Of a stretch of DNA of 64,000 bases, positions 18,511-29,051 are shown in pieces. The stretch's first letter is position 1. Each line of letters starts with the position of its first letter. Source of the DNA: Amycolatopsis antarctica. GTDB lineage: Bacteria > Actinomycetota > Actinomycetes > Mycobacteriales > Pseudonocardiaceae. The notes beneath the pieces were generated by a model that saw only the letters and a program-made list of their open reading frames with translations, did not search any database and was not told where the DNA came from. The DNA is taken from the NCBI RefSeq assembly GCF_002262875.1, contig NZ_NKYE01000003.1:1-64000 (forward strand), written 5' to 3'. The translations under genes and the position numbers were made by a program.

Positions 18511-18517
18511 CGCGGGC

Positions 18518-19168
18518 ATGAGCGTCGTGTACGACTGCAGCAGGCAGGACACCAGGTCGGACGGGCTGACGGCGGCGGCCGGTGCGGTGCGATCGAGCAG
18601 ACTGGTGGTGCTGCCGACGGACACCGTCTACGGGATCGGGGCGGACGCGTTCGACCAGGGCGCGGTGCAGTCGCTGCTGCGCGCCAAGAACCGCGGCCCG
18701 GACATGCCGGTCGGCGTTCTCGTCGGCTCGTGGTCCACAGTGGACGGTCTGGTGCTGGGCGTGCCGCCACAGGCCCGCGCACTGATCGAGGCCTTCTGGC
18801 CGGGCGACCTGTCGCTGGTGCTGCCGCACGCACCGAGCCTGAACTGGAACCTCGGCACCACCCGCGGCACCGTCATGCTGCGGATGCCGCTGCACCCGGT
18901 CGCGCTGGAACTGCTGCGCGACATCGGCCCGCTGGCCGTCTCCTCGGCGAACATCTCCGGGCGTCCGGCCCCGGCCACCGCGGAGGACGCCCGCGAACAG
19001 CTCGGCAACTCGGTGGCCGTGTATCTCGACGGCGGTCCGACCGGCGAGGCGGTGCCGTCGAGCATCGTCGACCTCACCGGCTCGGAACCGGTGCTGCTGC
19101 GGGAGGGCGCGGTGAGCGCCGAGGCGGTGACCGAGGTGCTCGGCACGCCGGTGGCCACACCCGGATAG
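18518..19168 (+). CDS. L-threonylcarbamoyladenylate synthase (TsaC/Sua5 family)
   Basis: It makes threonylcarbamoyl-AMP from threonine, bicarbonate and ATP for t6A modification of tRNAs that read ANN codons. It has 216 residues. The YrdC fold motifs are present: LVVLPTDTVYGIGADA, the KNRGPDMPVGVLV strand, and the late SSANISGRPAPATAEDA. The linked SUA5 domain found in longer homologues is absent. Position after prmC matches the conserved actinobacterial order. Confidence 0.94.
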   Translation: MSVVYDCSRQDTRSDGLTAAAGAVRSSRLVVLPTDTVYGIGADAFDQGAVQSLLRAKNRGPDMPVGVLVGSWSTVDGLVLGVPPQARALIEAFWPGDLSLVLPHAPSLNWNLGTTRGTVMLRMPLHPVALELLRDIGPLAVSSANISGRPAPATAEDAREQLGNSVAVYLDGGPTGEAVPSSIVDLTGSEPVLLREGAVSAEAVTEVLGTPVATPG

Positions 19169-19271
19169 CGGTCTCCTCGCCCGGCCGGTAGCCGAACTCC
19201 GGCCGTACACGGCTCGCGGTAGCGTGTCCGGGTGAACGCTTCGCGACGGGCATCCAGGGGATAACGCGTCC

Positions 19272-20435
19272 GTGCCACCTTCCGTCACCGCCGGCCTCCC
19301 GATCCGGGAGTACCTTCTCGTCGCCCTCACCACGGCGGCGCTCACCTTCCTGCTCACCGGGCTCGTCCGCCGGTTCGCCACGAAGGTCGGCGCGATCGCC
19401 AACCCCCGCTCCCGGGACGTGCACGTCATCCCGATCCCGCGGATGGGCGGGCTCGCCATGTACCTCGGCGTGGTCGGCGGGATGGCGCTCGCGCACCAGC
19501 TTCCGGTGCTGCGCCGCGCGTTCGAGTACTCGCTCGACCCGGTCGGCGTGTTGATCGGCGGCGGCGTGATCGTGCTGATCGGTGCGCTGGACGACCGGTT
19601 CGAGCTCGACTCGTGGACCAAGCTCGCCGGTCAGGTCATGTGCGCGGGCATCCTGGTGCTGTTCGGCGTGCAGTGGTTCTCGTTCTGGGTGCCCTGGGGC
19701 GGTGACGGCGACTCGCTCGGCTCGGTGCTGGTGCTCGACCAGAACCAGGGCGGGCTGCTGGCCGTGCTGCTGGTGGTCACCATGGTCAACGCGATGAACT
19801 TCGTCGACGGCCTGGACGGGCTGGCCGGCGGACTGGGCTTCATCGCGGCGGCCGCGACCGCGGCGTTCTCACTGGGGTTGCTAGCCAACACCGGCGGCGA
19901 CGTCGGCAACTACCCGCCCACGCTGATCGCCGCGACGCTGGCCGGGGCGTGTCTCGGTTTCCTGCCGCACAACTTCCAGCCGGCGAAGATCTTCATGGGC
20001 GACTCCGGCTCGATGATGATCGGGCTGATGCTGGCCGCCGCGAGCACCTCGGCCTCGGGCAAGATCAGCTACACGAACTTCGGGCCCGCGGACACGCTGG
20101 CGCTGCTCTCGCCGCTGCTCGTGGTCGCGGCCGTGGTCTTCGTGCCGATGCTGGACCTGCTGATGGCCGTCATCCGCCGTACCCGCCGCGGCGAGAGCCC
20201 GTTCGCCGCGGACAAGATGCACCTGCACCACCGGCTACTGGAGATCGGCCACTCGCAGCGTCGTGCCGTCCTGCTCATCTACCTGTGGGCCTCGCTGCTG
20301 GCCTTCGGCGCGGTCTCGGTGACCCTGTTCGACGGTGCCGCGGGCTTCTGGTTGTTCGGCGCGGGCCTGCTGCTGGCGATCCTCGTTTCGGCGATCCCTA
20401 GACTGAAGTCCCGCAATCAGGGAGTGCAGCGATGA
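19272..20435 (+). CDS. wecA: WecA-like polyprenyl-phosphate GlcNAc-1-phosphate transferase
   Basis: An integral membrane enzyme of the MraY/WecA family that loads a sugar-1-phosphate onto decaprenyl phosphate, starting cell-wall linker (arabinogalactan) synthesis in this order. It has 387 residues with about ten membrane helices. Family motifs are NPRSRDVHVIPIPRMGG at the first cytosolic loop, the catalytic Asp pair in IGALDDRFELD, NAMNFVDGLDGLAGG, and FMGDSGSMMIG. A 10-codon leaderless-type ORF at 19232-19264 lies just upstream. Its stop overlaps the next gene. Confidence 0.92.
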   Translation: MPPSVTAGLPIREYLLVALTTAALTFLLTGLVRRFATKVGAIANPRSRDVHVIPIPRMGGLAMYLGVVGGMALAHQLPVLRRAFEYSLDPVGVLIGGGVIVLIGALDDRFELDSWTKLAGQVMCAGILVLFGVQWFSFWVPWGGDGDSLGSVLVLDQNQGGLLAVLLVVTMVNAMNFVDGLDGLAGGLGFIAAAATAAFSLGLLANTGGDVGNYPPTLIAATLAGACLGFLPHNFQPAKIFMGDSGSMMIGLMLAAASTSASGKISYTNFGPADTLALLSPLLVVAAVVFVPMLDLLMAVIRRTRRGESPFAADKMHLHHRLLEIGHSQRRAVLLIYLWASLLAFGAVSVTLFDGAAGFWLFGAGLLLAILVSAIPRLKSRNQGVQR

Positions 20436-20923
20436 GTGAGACCGAGACCGGCGCCGACACCGGTACCCAGCAGACGGGGGCGGGCGAGCCGCCCGCCGAG
20501 GAGAACCCGCACGCCAAGGTGATGCTGGACCTGGCCAACTCGATGCTGCGCACGGCACTGCTGCCGAGTGCGGCCACGGTGGCGGCCGGCGTCCTGGTGT
20601 CCACCCTCTGGGTCGGCCTGCCCGGCCTGTTCGGCGCTCTGGTCGGCGGTGGGCTGGCGGTCGCCTCCTGCCTGCTGACGATCCTGATGATGCGCAAGTC
20701 CGCCGCCCTGATGCCGGCCCTGGTGATGGCCGTGGCGCTGGGTGGGTACGTCTTCAAGCTGATGGTGCTGATGATCGTGATGACGCTGCTGCGCGGCGTC
20801 GAGGTGCTGCACCCCTACGCTCTGTCGCTGACCCTGCTGGCGGTCATCCTGGTGTGGGCGGGGGCCGAGGTCGTGGCCTACCGCAAGGCCAAGATCCCGG
20901 CCATCATCCCGAGCGGCCGGTAA
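20432..20923 (+). CDS. AtpI-like membrane protein upstream of the atp operon
   Basis: A 163-residue protein with a hydrophilic Glu/Thr-rich N-terminus (about 1-30) and four predicted membrane helices, ending in basic residues. Position and topology match AtpI-type proteins, which assist assembly of the c-ring, and the corresponding mycobacterial gene (Rv1303). Sequence similarity within this family is weak, so the assignment rests mainly on context. Its ATG overlaps the wecA stop as ATGA. Confidence 0.75.
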   Translation: MSETETGADTGTQQTGAGEPPAEENPHAKVMLDLANSMLRTALLPSAATVAAGVLVSTLWVGLPGLFGALVGGGLAVASCLLTILMMRKSAALMPALVMAVALGGYVFKLMVLMIVMTLLRGVEVLHPYALSLTLLAVILVWAGAEVVAYRKAKIPAIIPSGR

Positions 20924-21247
20924 CGCTCCGCGAGCCTCTCCGGGGCGGCCCGCGGGGTAAGGAGTACGCCTGTACGGCGGCGATTTTCCTGCTGGTATCG
21001 TCCGTTTCGCGGAGGCGGTGCGTGCGCCGTTGTCGCTGGTGACAACTCCGGAAACAGTGCCGATTCCCCTCGCGGGACATGGGGCGCGGGCCTTCCGGAA
21101 GCGTGCATCACGACGTTCCGGATGCGTGCTCGGACTCAGAGGGATCCACTTCGAAGGTCGCAAAACCCATCCGGTACGTTAAGTCCAGATCGTGACGATT
21201 CCCCCGGCGGAGTGAACGCCGGCCGGGAGAACCGGAAGGAGCCCTCG
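20924..21247 (+). promoter_or_regulatory. Upstream region of the atp operon with a direct repeat
   Basis: This 324-bp gap contains no supported gene. Two near-identical 14-mers, TTCCGGAAGCGTGC at 21093-21106 and TTCCGGATGCGTGC at 21116-21129, are spaced 23 bases start to start, about two helical turns, which is typical of paired binding sites. A possible -10 box TACGTT lies at 21175-21180, but no convincing -35 element was found. The ribosome binding site of atpB closes the gap. Confidence 0.4.
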
Positions 21248-22015
21248 TTGGGCGAGCTTGTTCTAGCCGCAGAGTTCCCCCCGGGCGCAGACAGCTTCGT
21301 GTTGCCGCCGATCTTCGGTTCGGTGACCAAGCCGATGGTGCTCGTTGTGCTGTCGGTGATCATCATCGTCACGTACTTCCTGCTTGCCACGCGCAAGATG
21401 TCGATCGTCCCGAGCAAGGGGCAGTTCGCCGCGGAGTCGATCTACGACTTCAGCCGCAACACGATCGCGCGTGAGCAGATCGGAGCCCAGGATTTCCGTC
21501 GGTTCGTCCCGCTGATCTTCTCGTTGTTCGCCTTCCTCCTGGTGAACAATCTGTTCGGGATCATCCCGGTCATTCAGTTCCCGACGATGGCGCGGATCGG
21601 CTTCCCGATCGCGCTGTTCCTCTTCGTGTACGCGACCTATCACTTCGTCGGGTTCAAGAAGCACGGGTTCGGCGGGTACCTGAAGCACATCATGTTCCCG
21701 CCCGGCGTCCCCAAGCCGATCTACGTGCTCCTCGCACCGATCGAGTTCGCCCAGAAGTTCGTCTTCCAGCCGGCATCGCTCGCGATTCGTGTTTTTGCCG
21801 CGATGTTCGCCGGTCACCTGATTCTGCTGGTGTTCACCCTGGGTGGCACCGCGCTGCTGGACGCTTCGGGTCCGCTCAAGCCGGTTTCCCTGCTCTCCTG
21901 GGCGCTGGCCATCGCGATGACGTTCCTCGAAGCGTTCATTCAGGTTCTGCAGGCCTACATTTTCGCCCTGCTCGCCGCGAACTTCATCGGCGCCGCACTG
22001 GCGGAAGAGCACTAG
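21248..22015 (+). CDS. atpB: ATP synthase Fo subunit a
   Basis: A membrane stator subunit that forms the proton half-channels against the c-ring. It has 255 residues from TTG 21248. That start is chosen because GGAAGGAG (21234-21241) lies six bases upstream; GTG 21212 is also in frame but lacks one. The essential arginine is in [13 protein letters not shown], and the closing helix [17 protein letters not shown] carries the conserved Glu/Gln region. It is the first gene of the complete atpBEFHAGDC cluster. Confidence 0.95.
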   Translation: MGELVLAAEFPPGADSFVLPPIFGSVTKPMVLVVLSVIIIVTYFLLATRKMSIVPSKGQFAAESIYDFSRNTIAREQIGAQDFRRFVPLIFSLFAFLLVNNLFGIIPVIQFPTMARIGFPIALFLFVYATYHFVGFKKHGFGGYLKHIMFPPGVPKPIYVLLAPIEFAQKFVFQPASLAIRVFAAMFAGHLILLVFTLGGTALLDASGPLKPVSLLSWALAIAMTFLEAFIQVLQAYIFALLAANFIGAALAEEH

Positions 22016-22071
22016 GAATAACCGAAAGCCCCGATCCGCGCAGTTGCGGACCGAGTTGGAAGGAAATGCAC

Positions 22072-22329
22072 GTGAGCAACAACGTTCTTGCGCAGGCCGG
22101 CGAAGCGGCGGTCGACATCAACCCGGGTCTCGCCGCCATCGGCTATGGCCTCGGCGCGATCGGCCCCGGTATCGGTGTGGGTCTGATCTGGGCAGCGGTC
22201 ATCAACGGCACCGCGCGTCAGCCGGAGGCCCAGGCCAAGCTGCAGGGCATCGCCTGGATCTCGTTCGTCCTGGTCGAGGTGCTGGCGCTGATCGGTCTGG
22301 TCGTCTACTTCATCGCGTCCGGTGGCTGA
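22072..22329 (+). CDS. atpE: ATP synthase Fo subunit c
   Basis: This hairpin of two membrane helices assembles into the rotating c-ring. From GTG 22072 it has 85 residues. The polar loop RQPE is at residues 49-52, and the proton-carrying carboxylate is Glu69 in LVEVLALIG. The first helix has the packing motif [13 protein letters not shown] is preferred over ATG 22066 because GGAAGGA (22058-22064) is seven bases from the GTG but only one from the ATG. Confidence 0.95.
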   Translation: MSNNVLAQAGEAAVDINPGLAAIGYGLGAIGPGIGVGLIWAAVINGTARQPEAQAKLQGIAWISFVLVEVLALIGLVVYFIASGG

Positions 22330-22358
22330 GTTAACCGCTCATCGCGTTGGGAGACGTC

Positions 22359-22913
22359 GTGTTGAAGACACAGACCGTGCTCGCCGCTGAGAGCGAGCAC
22401 AATCCGATCCTGCCGGTCCCGTCGGAGCTGATCCTCGGGTTCGTCGCCTTCGGTCTGCTGCTGTTCGTGCTGTGGAAGTTCGTCGTTCCGCGGTTCGAGA
22501 AGCTCTACACCGAGCGTGCGGAGACCATCGAGGGCGGCATCAAGAAGGCCGAGCAGGCCCAGGCCGAGGCGCAGGAGGCACTCGAGCAGTACCGTGCCCA
22601 GCTCGCCGAGGCCCGTTCCGAGGCGGCCAAGATCCGCGACGACGCCCGGCTCGAGGCCGAGCAGATCAAGGACGAGCTGCGTTCCGAAGCTCAGGAGGAG
22701 TCCCGCCGCATCGTGGCGCAGGGCGAGGCCGCGCTTCAGGCGCAGAAGGCGCAGATCGTCGCCGAGCTGCGCTCGGAGCTGGGACGCAACTCCATCGAGC
22801 TGGCCAGCCGCATCGTCGGTGAGTCGCTCGAGGACGAGACCCGCCGTCGCGGCACCGTCGACCGGTTCCTTGCCGAGCTCGAGACCACCGGTACGGCCGG
22901 AACGAGGAAGTAG
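22359..22913 (+). CDS. atpF: ATP synthase Fo subunit b
   Basis: The peripheral stalk subunit: one N-terminal membrane helix (about residues 23-42) followed by a long charged coiled coil (about 45-150) that connects Fo to the delta subunit. GTG 22359 gives 184 residues and has GGGAG at 22349-22353 upstream; TTG 22347 is a weaker alternative. Subunits b and delta are separate genes here, whereas mycobacteria fuse a second b-like domain to delta. Confidence 0.94.
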   Translation: MLKTQTVLAAESEHNPILPVPSELILGFVAFGLLLFVLWKFVVPRFEKLYTERAETIEGGIKKAEQAQAEAQEALEQYRAQLAEARSEAAKIRDDARLEAEQIKDELRSEAQEESRRIVAQGEAALQAQKAQIVAELRSELGRNSIELASRIVGESLEDETRRRGTVDRFLAELETTGTAGTRK

Positions 22914-22919
22914 AAGTAG

Positions 22920-23741
22920 ATGACGCTGCATGCTGCGAGCCGCGAGGCGCTCGGCCTCGCCGAGAACCGTCTCGGCGAGGTACTCGGCGACGCGGGCACC
23001 GACCCGTCGGTCGTCGGTGAGGAGCTCCTCTCCGTGGTCGACCTGCTGTCCCGCGAGGTCGGGCTGCGCCGGGCGGCCGGCGACGGCTCGTCCGACCCGC
23101 AGGTCCGCGTCCGGCTGGTCCGGTCGGTGCTGGACGGCAAGGTCTCCGACCCCACCCTGACGGTGCTCGACACCGCGGTCTCCTCGCGCTGGTCCAGCCC
23201 GCGCGAGCTGCTCGACGGGCTGGAGTCGCTCGGCCGGTCGGCACTGCTCACCAGTGCCGAGACGACGGGCAACCTCGACTCCGTCGAGCGTCAGCTCTTC
23301 GACATCGCCCGGATCGTCGGCGGCTCCGCCGAGCTGGACAGGGCACTGTCCGAGCAGACCGCGCCCGCCGACGCGAAGCGCGGACTGGTGCGGAACCTGT
23401 TCGGCGACAAGGTCGATCCCATCACGCGGATGCTGACCGAGCGGGCCGTTGTGCGGCAGCGCGGGCGTGGCGCGAGCTACGGGCTCGACGAACTGGTCAA
23501 GCTGGCAGCCGAGCGCCGCGAGCGCTCGGTCGCGCGGGTGACCACCGCGACCGAGCTGACCGATGAGCAGCAGAGCACGCTCGCCGGGAAGCTGCGTGCG
23601 ATCTACGGCAGGCAGATCGCCGTGCACCAGGAGATCGACCCGAACCTGGGCGGCGGTCTGGTGATCCGGGTCGGCGACGAGGTCATCGACGGCAGCTCGG
23701 CCGGGCGCATCGCCACGCTGCGCAGGCAGCTTGCCGGCTGA
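22920..23741 (+). CDS. atpH: ATP synthase F1 subunit delta
   Basis: It caps the F1 head and joins it to the b stalk. With 273 residues it is much longer than the about 180 of E. coli delta. The C-terminal half (about 95-273) matches the family, ending in DPNLGGGLVIRVGDEVIDGS. The first 90 residues form an additional helical region. It follows atpF after six bases. Confidence 0.93.
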   Translation: MTLHAASREALGLAENRLGEVLGDAGTDPSVVGEELLSVVDLLSREVGLRRAAGDGSSDPQVRVRLVRSVLDGKVSDPTLTVLDTAVSSRWSSPRELLDGLESLGRSALLTSAETTGNLDSVERQLFDIARIVGGSAELDRALSEQTAPADAKRGLVRNLFGDKVDPITRMLTERAVVRQRGRGASYGLDELVKLAAERRERSVARVTTATELTDEQQSTLAGKLRAIYGRQIAVHQEIDPNLGGGLVIRVGDEVIDGSSAGRIATLRRQLAG

Positions 23742-23883
23742 GCCGGCATGACACACGCGTCACCACATACTTTGCAAGACTGGAACGAACCCCGAGTCGA
23801 CGGATGAACGAGTATCGCGGCCGAGCAGAGCGGCGGCACGAATCCGGAGACGAGAAATCACACACAGCGAGAGCGGGAACGAC

Positions 23884-25527
23884 ATGGCGGAGCTGACGAT
23901 CTCCTCGGACGAGATCCGTAGCGCGATCGAGAACTACGTCTCGAGTTACTCCCCGGACACGAGCCGGGAAGAGGTCGGTGCGGTCATCGACACCGGTGAC
24001 GGCGTCGCGCACGTCGAGGGCCTGCCCTCGACGATGGCCAACGAGCTGCTGGAGTTCCCCGGCGGCGTTCTGGGTGTCGCCCAGAACCTCGAGCCGCGCC
24101 AGATCGGTGTCGTGATCCTCGGTAACAACGAGACGATCGAAGAGGGCCAGGAAGTCAAGCGCACCGGCCGGATTCTGTCCGTGCCGGTGGGCGAGAACTT
24201 CCTCGGCCGCACCATCGACCCGCTCGGCAAGCCGATCGACGGCCTTGGCGAGATCGAGTCCGACGAGACCCGCGCGCTCGAGCTGCAGGCCGCCTCGGTC
24301 GTTCAGCGCCAGCCCGTGTCCGAGCCGATGCAGACCGGCATCACCTCGATCGACGCGATGACGCCGATCGGCCGCGGTCAGCGTCAGCTCATCATCGGTG
24401 ACCGCAAGACCGGTAAGACCACGGTCTGCGTGGACACGATCATCAACCAGAAGCGCAACTGGGACACCGGCGACCCGAAGCAGCAGGTCCGCTGCATCTA
24501 CGTCGCGATCGGCCAGAAGGGCTCCACGATCGCCGGTGTCCGCAGGACGCTGGAGGACGCGGGCGCACTGGAGTACACCACCATCGTCGCCGCCCCGGCG
24601 TCCGACTCGGCGGGCTTCAAGTGGCTGGCTCCGTTCACCGGTGCCGCGCTGGGCCAGCACTGGATGTACCAGGGCAAGCACGTCCTGATCGTGTTCGACG
24701 ACCTCACCAAGCAGGCCGAGGCCTACCGTGCGATCTCGCTGCTGCTGCGCCGCCCGCCGGGCCGCGAGGCGTTCCCCGGCGACGTCTTCTACTTGCACTC
24801 GCGTCTGCTCGAGCGTTGCGCCAAGCTGAACGACGAGCTGGGCGCGGGCTCGATGACCGGGCTGCCGATCATCGAGACGAAGGCCAACGACATCTCGGCC
24901 TACATCCCGACGAACGTCATCTCGATCACCGACGGCCAGGTCTTCTTCCAGTCCGACCTGTTCAACTCGGGTCAGCGTCCGGCGGTCGATGTCACCACCT
25001 CGGTCTCCCGAGTCGGTGGTGACGCGCAGATCAAGGCGATGAAGACGGTCTCCGGCTCGCTGCGTATCGACCTCTCGCAGTACGAGGAGCTCAAGGCGTT
25101 CGCGGCCTTCGCCTCCGACCTGGACGCGGCCTCGAAGGCACAGCTCGACCGCGGTTCCCGGCTGTACGAGATGCTCAAGCAGCCGCAGAACTCGCCGATC
25201 CCGGTCGAGCAGCAGGTCGTCTCCGTGTACCTCGGCACCCGTGGCCACCTGGACCAGGTCCCGGTCGAGGACGTCGCGCGGTTCAACAACGAGCTGCAGC
25301 AGAACCTGCGGCACAAGCACGAGGGCATCCTCGCCGAGATCCGCGACTCCGGTAAGTGGAGTGACGACCTCGCCGAGCGCGTCGTGGCCGCCGCCGACGA
25401 GTTCAAGAAGGGCTTCACCACCTCGGAGGGCAAGGCCCTCGTCAACGAGGCGGACGCCGAGGCAATGGACGCCGACAAGGTCGGGCAGGAGACCGTGAAG
25501 GTCAACAAGCCCGCGCCGAAGAAGTGA
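23884..25527 (+). CDS. atpA: ATP synthase F1 subunit alpha
   Basis: The non-catalytic nucleotide-binding subunit of the F1 hexamer. It has 547 residues with Walker A GDRKTGKT near residue 172 and the alpha signature [20 protein letters not shown]. It is about 35 residues longer than E. coli alpha at the C-terminus (from [13 protein letters not shown] to the end). A similar extension in mycobacterial alpha is known to suppress ATP hydrolysis. A 142-bp gap after atpH is AT-richer than the genes and may hold an internal promoter. Confidence 0.97.
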   Translation: MAELTISSDEIRSAIENYVSSYSPDTSREEVGAVIDTGDGVAHVEGLPSTMANELLEFPGGVLGVAQNLEPRQIGVVILGNNETIEEGQEVKRTGRILSVPVGENFLGRTIDPLGKPIDGLGEIESDETRALELQAASVVQRQPVSEPMQTGITSIDAMTPIGRGQRQLIIGDRKTGKTTVCVDTIINQKRNWDTGDPKQQVRCIYVAIGQKGSTIAGVRRTLEDAGALEYTTIVAAPASDSAGFKWLAPFTGAALGQHWMYQGKHVLIVFDDLTKQAEAYRAISLLLRRPPGREAFPGDVFYLHSRLLERCAKLNDELGAGSMTGLPIIETKANDISAYIPTNVISITDGQVFFQSDLFNSGQRPAVDVTTSVSRVGGDAQIKAMKTVSGSLRIDLSQYEELKAFAAFASDLDAASKAQLDRGSRLYEMLKQPQNSPIPVEQQVVSVYLGTRGHLDQVPVEDVARFNNELQQNLRHKHEGILAEIRDSGKWSDDLAERVVAAADEFKKGFTTSEGKALVNEADAEAMDADKVGQETVKVNKPAPKK

Positions 25528-25538
25528 CCGGATAACTC

Positions 25539-26489
25539 ATGGCCCAACTTCGCGAACTCCGCCAGAAGGTCAAGTCGACCAAAGCGATCGGCAAGATCAC
25601 CAAGGCCCAGGAGCTCATCGCCACCTCGCGCATCGGCAAGGCGCAGGCCAGGGTGCAGGCCTCACGGCCGTACGCCGAGGAGATCACCAATGTGCTCTCC
25701 GCCCTGGCCGGCGCGGCGTCCAACCTGGACGACCCGATGCTGACCGAGCGGGAGAACCCCGGCCGGGTGGCTGTGCTGGTCGTGACCAGCGACAGCGGGC
25801 AGTGCGGTGGCTACAACACCAACGTGCTGCGTGCCACCGAGGAGCTGCTCTCGCTGTTGCGGGAGCAGGGCAAGACCCCGGTGGTCTACGTGACCGGCGT
25901 CAAGGGGCTCGGCTACTACCGGTTCCGCAACCGCGAGATCGTGCGGCACTGGACCGGCTTCTCCCAGCGGCCGCGCTACACCGACGCCGCCGAGGTCGGT
26001 TCCACGCTCGTCGAGTCGTTCCTCTCCGGGGCGGACGACGACGGGGACAACCCCGGCTCGGACGGTGTGCTCGGCGTGGACGAGTTGCACATCGTCTACA
26101 CCGAGTTCCGCTCCATGCTCAGCCAGACCCCGGTCGCCAAGCGCATCGCGCCGCTCGAGGTCGAGTACTCCGAGGAGCAGGAGGAGGAGCAGCAGACGTC
26201 CTCCGATCTGTCGTCGGCCTACGAGTTCGAGCCGAGTGCCGAGAAGCTGCTCGGTGCGCTGCTGCCGAAGTACATCAACACGCGGATCTTCTCTGCGCTG
26301 CTGGAATCGGCCGCGTCCGAGCTGGCCGCACGTCGTACCGCCATGAAGGCGGCTTCGGACAACGCCAATGATCTGGTGAACACCTACACGCGGCTGGCGA
26401 ACCAGGCGCGGCAGGCCCAGATCACCCAGGAGATCAGCGAAATCGTCGGTGGGGCGAACGCGCTCGCCGCAGTAGGAAGTGATGACTGA
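25539..26489 (+). CDS. atpG: ATP synthase F1 subunit gamma
   Basis: The central rotor shaft, 316 residues long. The N- and C-terminal helices ([19 protein letters not shown] and [19 protein letters not shown]) form the coiled coil. Compared with E. coli, two acidic surface insertions stand out: [13 protein letters not shown] in the middle and SEEQEEEQQ further on. A short gamma loop in mycobacteria is known to matter for coupling, and the first insertion occupies a similar place. Confidence 0.95.
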   Translation: MAQLRELRQKVKSTKAIGKITKAQELIATSRIGKAQARVQASRPYAEEITNVLSALAGAASNLDDPMLTERENPGRVAVLVVTSDSGQCGGYNTNVLRATEELLSLLREQGKTPVVYVTGVKGLGYYRFRNREIVRHWTGFSQRPRYTDAAEVGSTLVESFLSGADDDGDNPGSDGVLGVDELHIVYTEFRSMLSQTPVAKRIAPLEVEYSEEQEEEQQTSSDLSSAYEFEPSAEKLLGALLPKYINTRIFSALLESAASELAARRTAMKAASDNANDLVNTYTRLANQARQAQITQEISEIVGGANALAAVGSDD

Positions 26490-27926
<1,437 letters not shown>

Positions 27927-27939
27927 TTCGGGTCTGTGC

Positions 27940-27982
27940 GGCGGGGCCGGGATCACTGTCTACAGTGGACTCCGGCCCCGCC
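27940..27982 (+). terminator. Strong nested hairpin between atpD and atpC
   Basis: An 11-bp perfect outer stem (27940-27950 with 27972-27982) encloses an inner 6-bp hairpin, CACTGT-CT-ACAGTG (27954-27967). It begins 13 bases after the atpD stop and is followed by GTTCTACT. It resembles an intrinsic terminator, yet atpC and the DUF2550 gene follow in the same direction, so it may act as partial terminator or as an mRNA 3' barrier. Confidence 0.6.
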
Positions 27983-28110
27983 GTTCTACTCGTGTCAGGT
28001 CTGTGACGTGCGACGATCCCGCGATGGCGGAGTCGTGACGCGGAGCGGCCAAAGTAGGGTCGGCGCAGCTATTACACTCGCTAGAGGCGCCCGATGTGAA
28101 GGAGAGCTAC

Positions 28111-28476
28111 GTGGCTGAGATGTCCGTTGAGCTGGTCGCGGTGGAGCGACGCCTCTGGTCGGGCAAGGCCACCTTCGTGGTCGCGCAGACGACCGAAGGT
28201 GAGATCGGCATCCTGCCGGGTCACCAGCCGGTACTGGGCCAGTTGATCGAGGGCGGCATCGTCAAGGTGACCACCACCGATGGCGAGCCGTTCATCGCCG
28301 CCGTGCACGGTGGCTTCCTCTCGTGCACCGGCTCCGCGGTGAGCATCCTGGCGGAGAGCGCGGACCTCGCCGACGAGGTCGACGTGAACGCCGCCAAGGC
28401 AGCGTTGTCCGGCGAGGACGAGGCCGAACGAACACGAGCGGCCGCGCAACTCCGCGCAGCCGGTCAGTCGGTCTAG
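28111..28476 (+). CDS. atpC: ATP synthase F1 subunit epsilon
   Basis: A rotor subunit that couples the c-ring to gamma and can inhibit hydrolysis. GTG 28111, preceded by AAGGAGA at 28099-28105, gives 121 residues. The beta-sandwich domain contains [16 protein letters not shown], and a short helical C-terminus ([15 protein letters not shown]) follows. It lies 184 bases from atpD, unusually far, with a strong hairpin in between. Confidence 0.95.
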   Translation: MAEMSVELVAVERRLWSGKATFVVAQTTEGEIGILPGHQPVLGQLIEGGIVKVTTTDGEPFIAAVHGGFLSCTGSAVSILAESADLADEVDVNAAKAALSGEDEAERTRAAAQLRAAGQSV

Positions 28477-28497
28477 AGCGACGGGCGGGGAGCGGCC

Positions 28498-28932
28498 GTG
28501 GAGATCACAGTGGTGGTCCTGGTGCTGCTCGTCGCCCTTGCCGGTCTCGCGTTCTGGTATGCCCTGCGGTGGGTCCGGATGCGCCGTCTCGGCGGTGTGA
28601 GCGTGGCCCTGCGCTGGCGGCCGGACGACGCGCGCGCGGGCTGGCACCTGGGGATCGGGCGCTATCGGGGCGAGGAGTTCGTCTGGTACCGCGTCTGGAG
28701 TCTCCGTTCCGGCCCGGACCGTGTGTTCAAGCGGGAGAGCCTGGAGATCGCCGACCGCCGCGAGCCCGGCGGCACCGAGTCCTACGCCGTTCCCGCGGGC
28801 GCCACGGTGCTCCGGTTCGAGTCGGAGGCGCAGGAGGCCATCGAGGTGGCCATGGGGCCTGGCGCACTGACCGGCTTCCTGTCCTGGCTGGAGTCGGCCC
28901 CGCCGGGCCGGCGGTTGCCCCGCGCGAGCTGA
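28498..28932 (+). CDS. DUF2550 membrane-anchored protein
   Basis: A 144-residue protein with one N-terminal membrane helix (about 3-24) and a basic cytosolic domain containing WHLGIGRYRGEEFVWYRVWSL. It matches the DUF2550 family, whose mycobacterial member (Rv1312) occupies the same place after atpC. The function is unknown. GTG 28498 follows the atpC stop by 21 bases, so it is likely co-transcribed with the ATP synthase genes. Confidence 0.85.
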   Translation: MEITVVVLVLLVALAGLAFWYALRWVRMRRLGGVSVALRWRPDDARAGWHLGIGRYRGEEFVWYRVWSLRSGPDRVFKRESLEIADRREPGGTESYAVPAGATVLRFESEAQEAIEVAMGPGALTGFLSWLESAPPGRRLPRAS

Positions 28933-29038
28933 GCAGTTCGCTCCCGCGCTGCTGTGCAGCCGGTGCAATGCCGGGCGGCTGCTGATTCTTTGGGGTGGCC
29001 TGTTGCCGTGTCCCGCGTTTCGGCAGGTCGAAGCACCA

Positions 29039-29044
29039 TAATCT
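29039..29044 (+). promoter_or_regulatory. -10 box of a leaderless promoter for the XRE regulator
   Basis: TAATCT is followed by seven bases and the ATG at 29052. No ribosome binding site precedes that ATG. Confidence 0.4.
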
Positions 29045-29051
29045 GCGGGGC

